Source: Dasyornis broadbenti (taxonomy: Eukaryota; Chordata; Aves; Passeriformes; Dasyornithidae). Taken from it: a DNA stretch of 64,000 bases. The translations under genes and the position numbers were made by a program. Positions 13,559 through 27,600 of the stretch are shown in pieces; within the stretch, counting starts at the first letter, position 1; each line of letters begins with the position of its first letter. The notes under the pieces are model-generated. The model was not told where the DNA came from. It saw nothing but the letters and a program-made list of their open reading frames with translations, and searched no databases. The stretch lies in NCBI GenBank assembly GCA_013397935.1, contig VZRN01011464.1, positions 2,401,939-2,465,938 of the forward strand, given 5' to 3'.

Positions 13559-16500
13559 CCGCGGGGGGCAGCGGCTCTGGCAGCCTCGGCGGCGGCGCCT
13601 CCTCCCCCCGCGCCGGGGGAACCTCGCGCACATGTGACCCGGGAAACCATGACAACCTCCCGCCGGGGACTGCGGCCGCCGCGCCCCGCCCGCCACAGCG
13701 CGGGAGCCGGCGGGGCGGCGCGGAGGGGACTGCGGGGCAGGGCAGGGCATCTCTGCCCCTCGCCACCACGGGTTGCTCTGCCGGAGCACGGCCCCACCGG
13801 GCACCGCGGTCCCCGCCACCCCGGAGCTCCCGGGGACCCGAGTCTTGAGCGCCTTCTCCCTGCGGGGGCGTCCAGGCATCCGCGCTGGCGATCGGCAGGG
13901 ATTCCTGATGAGCGGACATGTCCCCGTTCAGGGAAGGACCGCAGTGAATATAGCATTTCATAGCTGAGTACTGCTGTGTTTTTCACGGCTGTGCACCACC
14001 TCAAAGCTCTTCTCCACATCATTCATACGCGTAGATGTGCCGCCTATTTATATTCATCGATATTATTTAGAATGAGAGGGGTGATTCGGTGCTAGCAAGA
14101 AGATCTGTTTGTCAGCTGATTGTCTAAGGTCCATGAAAAATTTAGCTGAAGAAAGAAACAATTGTTTAAAAATAGGGGAAGAAGCCCATTTTAAACACTG
14201 CTGAGTGCAAACGCTCAGCATAGACACTCTTCTAAGCCATACTGCAGAGACTACTTAGCACAGTGGCAAGTGGGTGCTGCTTGTCATCACCAGGAAGCTT
14301 TAAATGTTTTAAGTAGAGTAAGTAGCAATTACGGGTGCCATGTTTTTCAATGCTTCACTAAACACTTCTTGAAAGTGAGGTCTGTGGAATGCATGAAAAC
14401 TACATCCTCCCCTGGTTTGTAATCACCTCTGAACATTGCCCAACGTTTTGGGGTTCCAGAAAGGTCTATCGGAGTCTTACTTTTATGCATCAAGCAAATT
14501 AACTGCTAAAACGTCTAAGGCTGGGACAACATGGCTGTTTGATAATTGGTTTCATTAAACATTCAGCATTTCTCAAATGGCCTTGCAATAAGCTTTATAA
14601 GGGCTTAGGGTAAGATAAGCCGTCAAAATATGAGTTTGTAGTAGCAAGATACTGAAAGACTTTACCACAAAAAAATAATGTGACAGCAAAATACAGCAAT
14701 CTCTATAACATTTTTCTTACAGATGGAGATCTCAAAGACAGTTTTAAATTGAATTAATTTCCAAGTGGAACCCAATTCTCCTTGTGCATGTATTTTCAAA
14801 TGGAGCTTGGTTCACAAGATGGATCTTCAAACTGTTATAGACCAGGTAAATTAGTGAAGTGAGCAAACCATGCCTGCATGGGTGATATTGTTGCCCCGTA
14901 GCAGGCAGGAGACACCTCTGCTAGTGGAGGTGTGGAATACCTTTGAGCAACATCTTGTGGCTTCATTTTACCCTGCAGGAAAAGCCTACAGCTAGCCATC
15001 ATATAGAATTTATTTGAAGTTAAATTCACTGATGTTTAGCACTGTCCTGCCTGAGGAACCTCTTCAAGGTCAAGCTAAGACATCTGGGGGCAGCCCACGA
15101 GTTCTCTCTGGACTACAGAAGATTGCTCTGTCATCATGCTCTAAGAACTGCTGCAGTGTCCAGGGGTCTCCCAGCCCTGCCAGCCCCAGTGCTGGCGTGC
15201 CCTGACCATAGCTGCCTGTTGGAAGCCCTGCTACTGTTGCATGTGGCCACACACATTAAAATGGCTGAGAATCACACACACCAGGAGAGCTGACACCTGT
15301 ACACCACGGACAGGTGCATACCTTAGTCATTCTGCGGGAGGGTTAGCTAGAGATGCCAGATTGGCTCATTTACAAGTTTAGGAGTTTAAAAGCCTTCTCA
15401 CACCACTGAGAGGGTTGATGTGTTTTTGACCAGGCTGAGAGATACTCAAATTTTGAAGAAGCCCCCAGGAAGGAAAGTGGGCACCTTCCAGGCACTAGAT
15501 GTTCTGCGAGCATATAATATTCCATTTACTGGAGTCTTCTAGGATTAGAAGTGTTGTCATCCCTGAAGTTTTCTCTTAGCCAGACGAGGCAGTCTTTTTT
15601 TCTACGAATTTACCAGCAGCATAGTGTCTTTTGCCTCTAATCAAGGACTCCCCTAGTTCGTCAGAGACTCCCATCCTCCCAGACGTCAAATGAGATCACT
15701 TCTCTGAGGACATCCTCAATACCCAGCCTTTGATGTTTGTATGCAAAACTGGGATAATTTGAATAAGAGATTCCTAGGTGGCAGAACTCTAAAGTATGCC
15801 TCTTTTTAAAAAAATTTTCAAAACAGCCGGAAACGTTTGTGTCTAGTGAAACTTATCTTCAGTTTTATGTATCTCAAAGGATGGCAGCGACCTTTGTAGT
15901 TCAAGTTGTCATCTGGTTTCCTTAGATACTTTCTGTTCCAAAGACCTTAACGTTGATACTTAAATTGCTTTAAAATCCTCATAAGGAGGACAGCTGTCGA
16001 AAATGTGTTATGTCTACCAGAGTGAACAGTTAGATGGTGAGAGTATTGGTTCACACCTCTCCGATGAGTTTTATTAGTTGCTACTAATTTTTTTGTGCCA
16101 TTCTAGTTCAGCTGTAAATATCTTCTTGAAATAAAAGGAAGTATACAACCTACAGAAATCCTTCTGTACTGAAAAAGGATTGGGCAGAATATTCCTCTCA
16201 CAATTCCCAAGGAAATAACCTAAAGACTTTGTTGTCTCCTTTCTTCCTAGGCAACAGATGCACTTTTCATAATACACCACTTACCGGCTTGGCATGTCAT
16301 TCTGTCCCTTCACCTGGTTGGTGGCAGTGAAAAACTGGGAGATTAGAGCTAACAGGTGAGAAATAGCACACACTGTGTCTCCCACAGGACAGTTCCAGAC
16401 AGCATGCTTCAGACAGCGGTTGGGAATGCTTTCTCAGAGATCGGAGAACAAAAACTTTTCTGACCACATGGGGGACAATGAACAGAGAGCAGAAGGGAGG

Positions 16501-19500
16501 AGTGGCAGACTTTCAAGCCTTGTCTTTACCAGGGTAAATGCAAATTTAGTAAATTCAATGAACTTGACCCAGCAAAGTCTATCCATTTCTTTTCCTGCCA
16601 GTTTTCAATGTTTTGCCTGATAGGAACATTCTTGTTCTCAAACAGCCATCTTCTGATGAACACGGGCTAAGCCTGCAATGCTGTAGGTGCTGTACCCAGG
16701 CGCAGAGGTGTGCACCATTAACATCGGGGGTGTCAGCCAGGGTGAAGCCCTTTCTCGCCTGTGGAAAGTAACTATAGCAAGCACACTCGTGGAGTACAGG
16801 CTTTTAAATCCTGCTCTTTATTACCTTGTTGCAGGCAAGAAGGACTCTTACTACTCAGTCCTTGGACCGGCTGCACAGCTAGCCCAGAAAGAAGCGATCC
16901 TGATCTCATTATCTGTAATAGTTTCTCTCAATTTGGCAGCCCAGTAATTCCCAACAGTGGTTCTCCATGGAAGAAAGTTCATGTTGTACTGGAGAAACAC
17001 AGGGCAAAGCCTGGCCCTATACCTATTGCAACATAGTAGGAAAATGCTCGTGTTTGTGAGATGTTACTGCCTATATTTCCTGTGTTTTAAAGATCGTTGG
17101 TTTGTGTTATCTTAAATCTTTCATCCAGGCTTTTGAAATTTTAAATGCAGATGCACTTTGCATACTGCATGACTAAAAAACTGCTGCTCAGGAGGCACCT
17201 TCACATCCCTACATAGTGTATATTTACTTCAAAATCTCTTTAGCTATATGGTAATGTTTTTTCTTGCTGACTCTTGATCAAGCAATAGCTGCTCTGTAAG
17301 TTTAAAACTACTACAGTTCATAAGAATGATCAGGTACCAATTTCTGATCTTCCAAAATACCTTTAAAATGATACATGTATTGACTTTCTTTTTTTTCCCT
17401 TCTCAGATCCAACTGGCTTATTAGGCAAATCTTGCTCACAGAATTTTTTCACTATTTTTAATGGTGATCACTTAGCCATAAATTTTTCAGCAATAACAAA
17501 ACTTGCAGTTGTGCAGATCCAAGGTTTCACACTTTTCTATTGTTCTCATTAGAATGATATGTCACCATTATTTTATTATGAAATCCATTACCACACCCAA
17601 ATCTATTTATGAGAAAAATGTTCAGTTCTAAAGACAATATAAGAAACTAGTGCCTGTAATGCCTGAATCAAATTTGAACACATTCTACATGAGTCTTCCT
17701 TTAATTGAATCTCCTGTTCTCCATCTCATACCCTTTACTTTGCCCGTGCTTATTGTTCTGTTCAAACCACTTAACTCCACCCCTGCCTACTGTAAATCTA
17801 AAATGGCAAGAACAAAATAGCCACTTACATACTCAAGTAAAATTCTTATTTATGCCAATGAGAATTTCCCCTGAGCAAACTGAATGGTCAAGTTCAAAAC
17901 TTGGATGGAAGGAATCGACCTGAAGAAACAGAATAGTGACAAAGCAGTGTAAATGAAATAGCCCCTACCATTTTCAGTAAAAATTCACAATCAGTTTAAC
18001 CAGATATAGAGTTCGAGGAGTTTGCTCACACAAAATGACACCTGCTAAACCTGGAACAAGTGTTACTTTCCTCTCCCCTGCATCCCCTTTTTGGCACTTA
18101 TAGTGCTATGTAGTCAGTGAAATTAAATGCCTGTTTAGAGCTGAGATGAATCATGCTGTCAGGGAGAAGAGAGCAGAAGCCGTGGTTCAGGAGGAGGAGT
18201 ATCAGATTATCAGCAATTCAAATTCAAGTTGTCTTACATTGGTCCTGAATTCAAGTCTTCCATCCACCTCATCCACTGAGGTAATATGTTCAAAAGAATT
18301 GCAGAATATCATGTACTCTAAACTCAAGTCCCTCGCTTTTCCTCTCACCTTATTCCTTTTTAACCACAAACTGTTTTCCAGGGAGTGTGAGCTTTGTGTC
18401 TTATTGCAAACTCTGTTTACAAGTGTTATTCTTCAGTAAATGAAAAGCTGTTGATTTCCATTGGAATCTGTTTTTTGTGGTCCTTGATATTGAGAAACTA
18501 CAGGATACTGTCTCTTAGAAAAGTGTTCCTTTTTATGTGCCTCAATTTGGGCTCTCATAATCACCTGTAATTTCATAAAAATGTGACTAAAATTTCTAAA
18601 GTCAGTATAGTGAGTGCTGAATTTGTCATTAAAAGTAAACCTCCTCATTTTAAAAGCAATTGAATAAAATGACAGTGTAGATGTAGTAGATTTCAGCTAT
18701 TTTGAGGATCTTATTTCGTATTATGCCCTACTCTTTTTGTAAAAATGGCATTATACACTGTCAAGACAATCTGTTAAATGGCTAACAGAGACATCTCTCC
18801 AAGTAGCTGACAACAAAAAATCATCATCAGATGGAGAAGTTCCCCAGGAATTGACAGTAGGCTGCTTCTGTTTGACACCTCCTGCAATCACATGGGAGCA
18901 AGTATGAATGTTGCTGATATAACTTCCAGATGACACAAAACTCAGCTGAAAAATGATGTCACTGAGCTCAGGAAAGCATGGAGTGATCTGGATGACTTGT
19001 TCATTTAAAGAAAATCTTACTCTACAAGCTCTTTATTAAGTTATTGACTTCAGAAGAAAGAGTGTAAGATATTTCTATGGAATGGAAGGACTTTATCTTG
19101 GAAGGCAGTGCTTCTAGAAGGGTTTGGGGATCAGAATGGAGAAACAGCTTGACTCCAATTTCTGGTGTAATTCTGTAGAGAAAGGGGCCAATGAGATTCT
19201 TGCCTGTTTAAAGAGGGAGATCAGAAATAGGAATGGGAGATCTTCCCTCAGTAAAGCACTCCTGAGACCACTAAAAAAAGTAAAGATTTCATGCTCATAT
19301 GTTCAAAAGAATATGGAGAAATAGGAGATGGACAGAAAAGAGACACAGGAATTATTCATAAGCTGAAGGAAATGTCTTGAGGTGAAAAGACCAGGAGAGT
19401 TCACAGCCTTTATCTAAGCGCATGTTACCATGCTCAACAGAAGAGGCTAATATGATCTAGGTGGTGAAGGGTATCAGTCATTATAGTCTCATAGCACCTT

Positions 19501-20127
19501 TACTGTAAAGAGTAGCATCAGTCTTGCTTATTGGAGATGGCTTAACATCTTCTCTTGGAAAGTCAAACTCTTTCATGTCACTAGAAGAACACACAAATAT
19601 CCCAAAAGATGCAGTAATTCTTAGATCTTATGGAATATGAAGCACTAGTGAGAAAATCATAATATGTATATGTTTTTAAAAACCTACAGTCACTGCGATG
19701 GATGCTTGGGTGCTATTTAAATGAAAAAGAGTGATCATGAATGGATAGTTTTGCTTCATTTTCCTTGAGGGAGTTGGGGAATCTGGTGGTTTTTGAAAAA
19801 TGAACTTTCTGCCTGCAAATCTTCTTCTTCTTCTATTAGTCCTGAGCTTAGATACAAAATCTTCAGATCATCTACTTCATGGCAAAAACAGGGAGCAAAA
19901 GAATAGAAATAGCTGTTGGATGGAGAGCAACCCTACAATTCCATGTCTTGCATGTCTCATTAACTGTCAGTGTTCCTAAAAAAAAAAAAAAAGCTATTAT
20001 GAGAATTAACTTCAGTTTCTTGGGAGCTAATTTCCAAAAGAAGGTGCTCAGAGCTGTGCAGTTTGTAGTTTGAAGTGATATCCTCTAGGGAAGAGACAGC
20101 ATTTTCAATGAGCATTAACGCTTAGGC

Positions 20128-20228
20128 TTTTGGTTTGGGTTATTTTTTGGTTTTGTGGGTTTGGATTTTATTGTGTGGGGTTGTTTTGGTATGCCTGTTT
20201 TGTTGTTTTGGTTTGTTTTGGTTTTTTT
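20128..20228. repeat. T/G-rich low-complexity stretch
   Basis: About 100 bases almost wholly of T and G (ggtttgggttattttttggt and on), with very few A or C. Low-complexity DNA, probably a decayed poly-T-like tract. Confidence 0.85.
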
Positions 20229-20921
20229 CCTGATAGATTTAATTGTTACTCATTATATTCTTGAAGAATTATTAGTTATTCTTGGCAAAAACAATAAAAC
20301 ATCTGCACAAATATTGGTTAAAGAGGACACATAAGCACCAGCTGAAATATTTTCTTTGATTTGAATCTTAATGTAATGGTGATGTTCCTGCAGACTTTTG
20401 CCCTGGTGAAAACTGAGAATAGCATTAGAGAGTAAATCACCATTCTGACCCTAACACGTTTCTCAGTTTGGGTGTCTCTGCACACCCACACACAGCTGGG
20501 GTTGGGTAGCAGACATGCTGGACAGTATGACAGACACTTCAGTGTCCTAAAGGCATCAGGCAAAATGGATTCAGGTATTGCCTAGGCTGTGAGGGAAGTC
20601 GTGTGCCTGTAGTTGGAAGAGATACATTTGAGAGAAGAACGTAAATTCAAACTAGCAGACCTTAAAGGACAAATGTGGATGTGTCACAGCTGTGCACTGG
20701 AATGTCAAGTCTCCAGTTTGTCTCAGGATGGTTTGTTTATATGAACTTGTGGTTGTGCACTGATTAAAAAATAATCAAAATGTAATGACCTTTACAGATT
20801 CTGGAACAGAAAGATTGTCCTTTTATCTCTCTGTGTGTGCATGTATAAACAAACACACATGCATTTGTCTGTACACGACATTACTGTTTCTATTTTGGCA
20901 GAATCTAAAGACCCCATCATA

Positions 20922-20967
20922 TTAATATCTCCATGAATGCAGTGTTAGTATCTCCATTAATGCAGTT
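20922..20967. repeat. Two-copy 23-base tandem duplication
   Basis: ttaatatctccatgaatgca-gtg is followed by ttagtatctccattaatgca-gtt, with 20 of 23 positions identical. A local duplication that has since diverged. Confidence 0.85.
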
Positions 20968-23900
20968 GACTTGCAGTGAATTAAGACTGGCTATTTAATG
21001 TAGACTTATGGAATCATCAAAGAAAGTATGTGATTATTTTTTATACTTTTATAAGAAACAGAAATATTTACATTTTAAAAGTAAAATTTGTAATTGCACC
21101 ACCCTTTTGATATTCCAACTTTAGACCAAGGAGTGGAATATAAACTGTGCCAGACATGCATTCCCATGAGGTTTTTATCGTTATTTTCAACACAATCTAT
21201 TTTTATTCAGTTCTATGGGAAATGCACACACTTTGTGCAGTTGCCAGAATGTAATTTCCCAATGTCCTGTATTTATTTCAAAATGTGCTTTTTTTGGATT
21301 CAAGTGCTTTTGCAACAGCACTTTTTCACGTTTTATCATGTAGATAAAACATGACAATGTTTTCATCATGTAAATGAGCATTCCTTGCTCATTCTGAACC
21401 CATTTGGTGAGGACAATGGTTACATACATGGAGCTGAAACGGCAGCCACATCAACTAGCAGAAGCCTTCCTTCCACACTGGCCATAACAGTTGGTTCTCC
21501 TTCCTTTTTCAGGGTCTCCCAGTATTCATGTTCAGTCCACCTAATGGCTGTGTGCAGGGAGCTGGGGGCAGAATTCTTGCTGTGTTCAGATTTTGTTGTG
21601 TGTATCAGAGCCCAGCTGTTGTTGGGGAGATGCTGATGGCCTGCTGAAATCTCTCTCTTTGGGCTTACCTTGAGGACAATTTGGAAGCTGTCCAAATCCA
21701 TAGCAGGTTAATCCTTATGGACCGCCTAGGAGCTGGGTCTAGCCAGAATGCATCAAGCTTCAGCCTGGTTTACAACACAACCATTGCCTAAGGAGCAATG
21801 GAGAGGTTCAAGCTGATAATGCACAAGAGAACAGATTTGGCTGTGGAACCTGCCCCGAAGGAACTGCTTACCTCCATGAGGACATGGAGTTATTGGGCAC
21901 CTATGGGGAGCCAAATTTCCATGAAGTGGCATGGAAGGGGAGTCTCTCAAACTGGCAGTGTGAAAAGAAGCCTCCCAGTCCAGGTACTTCCACAGACTTC
22001 ATTGTGACAAAATAATTTTTCCCGGGAAGGCCAAGGACTCCCACCAAGGAAAGGTACACTGCTGCCCTTTCAATCAGCCTTCAAAATAACTGTTTTCCAA
22101 GATGATCTACCAAGTTAATTGATACCAAAATAAATCTACATTGGGCATAAACAGCAAAATGCTTCCTTCCTCCTAAAACAAAAGGGAAAAATCATCAGTA
22201 TAATCAAGTGCTGCAAGGGCTGTAGGCTCGTCCCTGGTAGCATCTCTGAGCTATCAGATACTTCTAAATTTTGGATTCTCAGAATAAAACAAGTCTTTTT
22301 TCTCAAAATTTGTATAGACTGTCACAAGCAATTGGCTAAGGCATCTTAGGACCCCTGGACTCAAGTGGGTCTGTGCAGATAACACAGCTGACAAAGTCCA
22401 TATGGATCTGCATGCTTCTCAAAATCATATCCTCTCATTTTCCTGAGTTCCCTCCTCATGAGCATGTGCATTTAAAATCTGGATTTATCTGGTAGCCCCA
22501 CTGTAAACATTCTAAAGGTTCCTGAAACAGACCACTAGGGTAGAAACACTAGCAGAAGTTCAAAACAGCAGATCTGCCCTTTCCATAAGAAAGAAAGGGA
22601 AGTGTAATTGCCCCAGAACAGTCACTCTGAAAGGTAAGAGTCACTCATAAAGCATCCCTTTGGCTGTCTGTGATAACTAGGTTCTTGTTTTGATGTTCTC
22701 TTTCTGAAGGTGATGATGAAGTAATGCTGCAGGAATGCAGACACAGAAGTGTGGGGATCTTTGGGTGAGAAAATTCCCCTTGACCAGCCATTGTCCTGAC
22801 AGGACTAGTCACCTTTCAAGGTAAGTGTTCAGCTTTTTATCCTTCTCAAAAATGCCAAGATGTATCTGGAAAACTGCACTACAAATACTTCGGAGATTCC
22901 TTGAACAGAATTAGAAGAGGAAGATGCAGAGAGCAGATACCCTCTTCTACTAACATTACACAGCCAGATTGCCCTATGGGAGCTGGCAGCAAGGTCCAGC
23001 TGATTTTATCCTTTTGTAAGACAGGATAATGACAATGGAGAACACCAAGAGATTCTAGGTGTGTGATCAGCGCCACACTACTGTCCTGGCCAGTTTCCAG
23101 TGTGATACTCACCAGGCTGAGATCTTTTACTTAATCCAAAAAGTGCTAGACTAGTTTTATCGTCCTCTCCATGGAATCAATTTCACATGGTTTAAGATAC
23201 ATGCAGAAGCCCAGTCATCACTGCAGCTGGGGTGGTAGGGAAGGAACAAGGGCTGGGGTTGCATTGGTCTCCTTGCCTGTCCTGGGAATGTCCAGAGCAG
23301 GCACATCTGCAAATCTGGTGTTTGCTTACAGAAGTGAGACAGCTCTTTTTGAATCTCCACCACTTCTTGCTCTTTCAACGCAGACACAGAGAGAAGGGAG
23401 CACCATAACAACCAGGAGGAAGGGCTGACTCCTTGAAGACCTTTTCTTTGCCTGCACCTCTGTGTGTTGTTACATATCTGGTGTGCGCAGCACTGTTCCC
23501 TGCTTGACATTGGCCCAGTTGGATGGCAGGACAGGAGGATGGGAATGGGGAGGGAAGGCAGAGGAGGGCAAGCGGATGGCAGCATACAGGCTCCTCTGAG
23601 ACAAAAAGACATCATATCCCAGCAGGGACCATCTTGGAAAACTGCAGCTAATCATGTCCTGGCCTCTAATGTGCCTGGATGCAAAGTAAATTTAGGTTTC
23701 TTAGTAACTGAGTTCTTTCCTGTTAGATAGCCAAGTAAGAGTAGTGAACTCTCTGCCATGGAAATGCTCTCAGTGAAAGCTGGGAAGCCAACCTTCAAGC
23801 TGCCCCATCCCTCCCTTTGTGAGAGGAAGCTTTGGTACAGAGATGGGTACAGTCCTCGTGCCATGGAAATGGCACAACACTTCTAAATAATGGAGGACAG

Positions 23901-24200
23901 TGTGGACCCAGTATTGACTGTAGCATAGTAAAAATGATTTGCATTCACAGAAAACAGTAGGCTTTGATTATGCCTACATTTTACAAGCAGTGAAAACCTT
24001 TCATGTTCTGCCAGTATTTCAGTGCACCATGTACAGAACCAATAAAGAGCTCACTGAAGATGCAGGAAAGCTGCTGCTCACAAGAAATGATGCTGAGATC
24101 AGGTCCTACTGGATTCGAATTATTTTTTCCTGAGAAGTGGTAAGTTAATGAGAGGTGAAAAAGAGAAAAGAACATCTCATAGTCTTTAAAATACAGAGAA

Positions 24201-24625
24201 AAATCACAGAATCACGGAGCAGCTGAGGCTGATAAGGACCTCTGTAAATCGCGTATTTCAGGTCCTGTCTGTTGCCTCTTGCCCCGTCACTGGGCACTGC
24301 TAAACAGTCTGGCCCTGACTGTTTAGGATGAGCAATCCCAGCAGCTTCTTAAGCCTCTCCTTGCATGCCAAATTTTACAAGACCTTAACCAACGGTAGAG
24401 GCCCTTGACTGGACTCGCTCCAGTATCTCCATGTCCAGTACAACTGGAGAACCTTCAGCCTATCAAGGACCCACTGAATGGCAGCACAGCCATCTGGCAT
24501 TTCACCCACTTCTCCAGTTTTGTATCTTCCTCAAACCTGCTGAGGCTTCTCTCTGTCCTACCCAGGCCGTTAACACAGCTGCACCTCGACACAGGGTGAC
24601 CCCTGCGGTATGCCACTGGTGACAG
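24201..24625 (-). mobile_element. Eroded CR1 LINE fragment
   Basis: On the plus strand it opens with aaatcacagaatcacggagc, the worn CR1 3' tail in reverse. It contains ctgaatggcagcacagccat with ccacttctccagttttgtat, and near its end ggtatgccactggtgacag. These are landmark strings of reverse-oriented CR1 3' sequence. Spacing and many substitutions suggest an old copy with internal loss. Boundaries approximate. Confidence 0.75.
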
Positions 24626-27600
24626 TACCCAAGTTAAAGGAACAGGTAAGGATTTTGTGCCTGGAAGGTTTAATTTCTGCTGGTCAATATATGGAGATGT
24701 AAGAAGAGTTCTTTTAAAGGTTTATGGAAGAACATATTTTACTGGAGACAGATTAATAAGTGCTAGAATTTATTTTGAAATTTATACTATGTTAAAATAT
24801 CTAATACTTAGTAAAGCATGAAATATTATTTCATTTTAAATATGTGCAGCATTTAAGACTTGGACTTTTAAAACGTAGATATTTTAAAACAACTCCGTTG
24901 TGTAAACAAATCCTTGCTTAATAGTGCAATATCTTGAAAATATTCTAAATAATTTAATTGATGACTTTTATTTTCTTTTTGTGTCTCAACCATTGACATT
25001 CCTCAGTTTAGATGTCAACATTTATGTGCCTGGAAGCTGGAGAATAAAAATAGTTACACTCTAAAAAAAGGGCAGTGCTGAGGGTGAAAGGTCCTGATCT
25101 CGCAAGTTCTTGCTCATATGGAAACTCAAAGGCACTACTCCAGTGAGGAGGAATTACTCACCCAGCAGAAATTACAAATTGAGGTTGAGCTTTGCTACTA
25201 AAATGGTAATAAGTCAAACACGGAAAAGATTATTCACTCTCTGATGAAACAGAAGGAGCCTGACTGTACAAATCCATGATTTTTAAAGAACCGACCAGGG
25301 CTGAAACTCACTGGAAATGTTTTGAAAACAGATGAGAACCTCCTGCTAAGATGTTTGACGGCAATGATGTTTGAACAACGTGAATTTTTTTAGGGTTTTT
25401 GTGTTGAACATAGATGAGCTACAGGGATTTCAGGCCTATTTGGAAGCCAAATATGTACTCATATCAATAATGCCTTGGGCTAGACAGAAAGCTTGAAAAC
25501 TATTTGTTAACATAAATAAAAATCTGTGCCTTTTTGGAGTTACTTCATTCTATGGCCTTAAAAAGAGTCTCTTTGGCACAGTAAGATGACCTTATCCTTA
25601 GAAAAATAGTATTACATGTTAGAAATGTCTTTATTTCCTGACATAGTAGGACAGAAAAGCCATTTTTTTCCCCAAAGAATCCAGCTTGTTCATATGAAAT
25701 CTAAAGAGAATGAACACATTACAACACCACAAAACTGATTGTCTGACTCTTGAGATAGGGGTGGGTGCCTAATAGCTGTTCTCCAGACCAAGAGCACCAG
25801 GGTACATGTCAAGGAGATTTTAAAGGGGAACATTACTCTCAGCTCAAGAGCGGTTACAGAATATTAAATAGGACACAGAACTCTATCTCTTCTTTCACTA
25901 CTACAAGTGAAGGGGAAAAAATTGCCCAAATCTATAAATCTTCTATTCTCTAGCCTTCTTCTACCTGGACCACCACCTTCTTTGATTCTGAGCATTTCTA
26001 TGCTGGTCTTCAATTTAAGTTTGCCAGGTCACTTCCAGGATTCAGGGACAGACCAGTTGGTGTGACCGAACCCTGCATAAGGTCTCTGACACACCTGGAC
26101 ATCTTCAAAGTCATTTGCAGCAAAAGGCATTTACCACAGTGCATGGTCCATAACTCTCAATTCTTCAAAACATCTCAACTAACGTAATTTAAGCTAGCAG
26201 TTCTCACCCTGAAAACAGGCACCTAAACTTTTGAATTGCAGGTCCCATTGCCCTTTACTCCTTTTAACACATTTCTTATTTTCCCTCTGAGAGATGATTA
26301 TCCCATGATTAATTAACCAACTTTCTAACTTACTTCTTATCTGTTGTTTATGGCAGACACGCCCCAGCTGTAGGCTGGAAATGAAAAAACTCTAGTGCAA
26401 AAGCTCTTTTCTTAGCACATCTTGGTAGCTCTCTTATGAAGAAGGTAATGGGCAATACAGAAATCCTTTCTGCTGTTTCAGTGCACTTGGTTCTCCTTCT
26501 CCACCTTTTCAACTGGAAAAAAAGTGTTTCTTTGAACAGATCTAGTATGGCTTCTTACATGGGAAGCTCTGTAGAGAGACTTCTGCTCTATTTATGGGGA
26601 AGTCTCTTTTTAATCAGTGCTGATTTTCTTCCTTACTTCCGGTTCTCTCTGAGCATAATTGTATTTGGAAGAATAGAGCAATTACCTTCTCCAGATCTCA
26701 GTGGTTTCCTCTGTTGTTCTTGGTCGTGATCTTGTAAGCAGTTGTGTGCCTACTGATCTCTGTGTTTGGCCAACTTTCACTGTTTGGATGAAGGTCTAAC
26801 ATTTTACTGCTCAGAAGCATTTTTGTAAATAGTCCATTTCCAGTGTCAGACTGCAACTGATTAGTTTCTTTGTTTGGGGGAAAGATCAGAGGTCCTGAAG
26901 AAATGGAAATGTCATGGTTTTGTGTTAGTTTAAAATCTGTTCTTGAACCTTTTTGGTGACTAAGCTACTGAAAACTGGACCAGTCTGTCTGATTTCATGA
27001 GAATATAATCCTTCAGAAGAGATTCACAAATAAACTGGAGTTTTTTCTTTTTTCTTTTTTGTCTGGATTAGCTCATTTTCTGAGCAAAGTAAACCCATAT
27101 ATTACACCAAATATGTCTCCCACCATTGTTTATTTGCAAGCCTGTTCTTTAAAGGATAAGCCAATTTCCTCTCAAATAGTGTTGATATCTTTGTGACTCA
27201 TCCTGACAGCTGTGACAATCTATTTGTCAAAGAGCTATTGGTACATATCAATTCATATGTTAAAAGTTGCTGGAGGTGGAGCAGTCTCATAGATGGGTTT
27301 AACCTTAAAACATTGTGTGAAGATTCATCAGATTACTCCCTGGTTTGGTTTTTTTTTTTAAATGATGACGTTACTTTTTAACTTTGCACTTCAGTGAGTT
27401 GTCTTACAACAGTGACTCTCACCTGGGAAAAATACTGCCCTGGAATATCCCAATTATGCTCCATGCTACAGTATCTGATTCTATGGCAGTGTGGGAACAC
27501 ATCAGGCCAAGGCTGGTAGTGGGCTGTTTGCCATTTTGGGGTGAATTGTTTCTGACTCTGTAGCATATGCCTGAGGGTGGCATGTGTCTTCTCAGGAAGG

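Larger units (their letters stand above)
12736..13905. promoter_or_regulatory. CpG island covering PRKAR2B exon 1 and promoter
   Basis: Base composition changes sharply from AT-rich flanks to dense CpG over about 1.2 kb. The island spans exon 1, the start of intron 1 and the upstream region, including an assembly gap. There is no convincing TATA box. The transcription start is probably just upstream of 13374, in or near the gap. Long open frames on both strands here are composition effects. Confidence 0.85.
13906..24200. other. Intergenic DNA upstream of PRKAR2B
   Basis: No supportable gene. Contains a T/G-rich low-complexity stretch (20128-20228) and a two-copy 23-base duplication (20922-20967). 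The stretch around 18.9-19.4 kb has a worn, LINE-like look (agatgacacaaaact and later segments) but I could not match it firmly. The longest open frame, 152 codons at 23157-23615 minus, has no recognisable domain. Confidence 0.7.

Noticed and set aside
12698..14022. Several long open frames (up to 415 codons) on both strands across the CpG island
   Set aside because: They span the N gap, overlap one another in opposite directions and arise from stop-poor GC-rich sequence. Only the PRKAR2B exon 1 segment has family support and a splice site.
18751..19450. Possible old LINE or CR1 remnant
   Set aside because: Short strings such as atgacacaaaact recall CR1, but no run is long enough to support it and there is no recognisable tail.
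21690..22010. Moderately GC-rich patch with short frames on both strands, considered as a retroelement piece
   Set aside because: No motif of a polymerase, protease or LTR could be identified.
23157..23615. 152-codon minus-strand open frame
   Set aside because: Low-complexity-looking, Ser/Pro/Leu/Cys-rich translation with no domain, and frames overlap on the plus strand.
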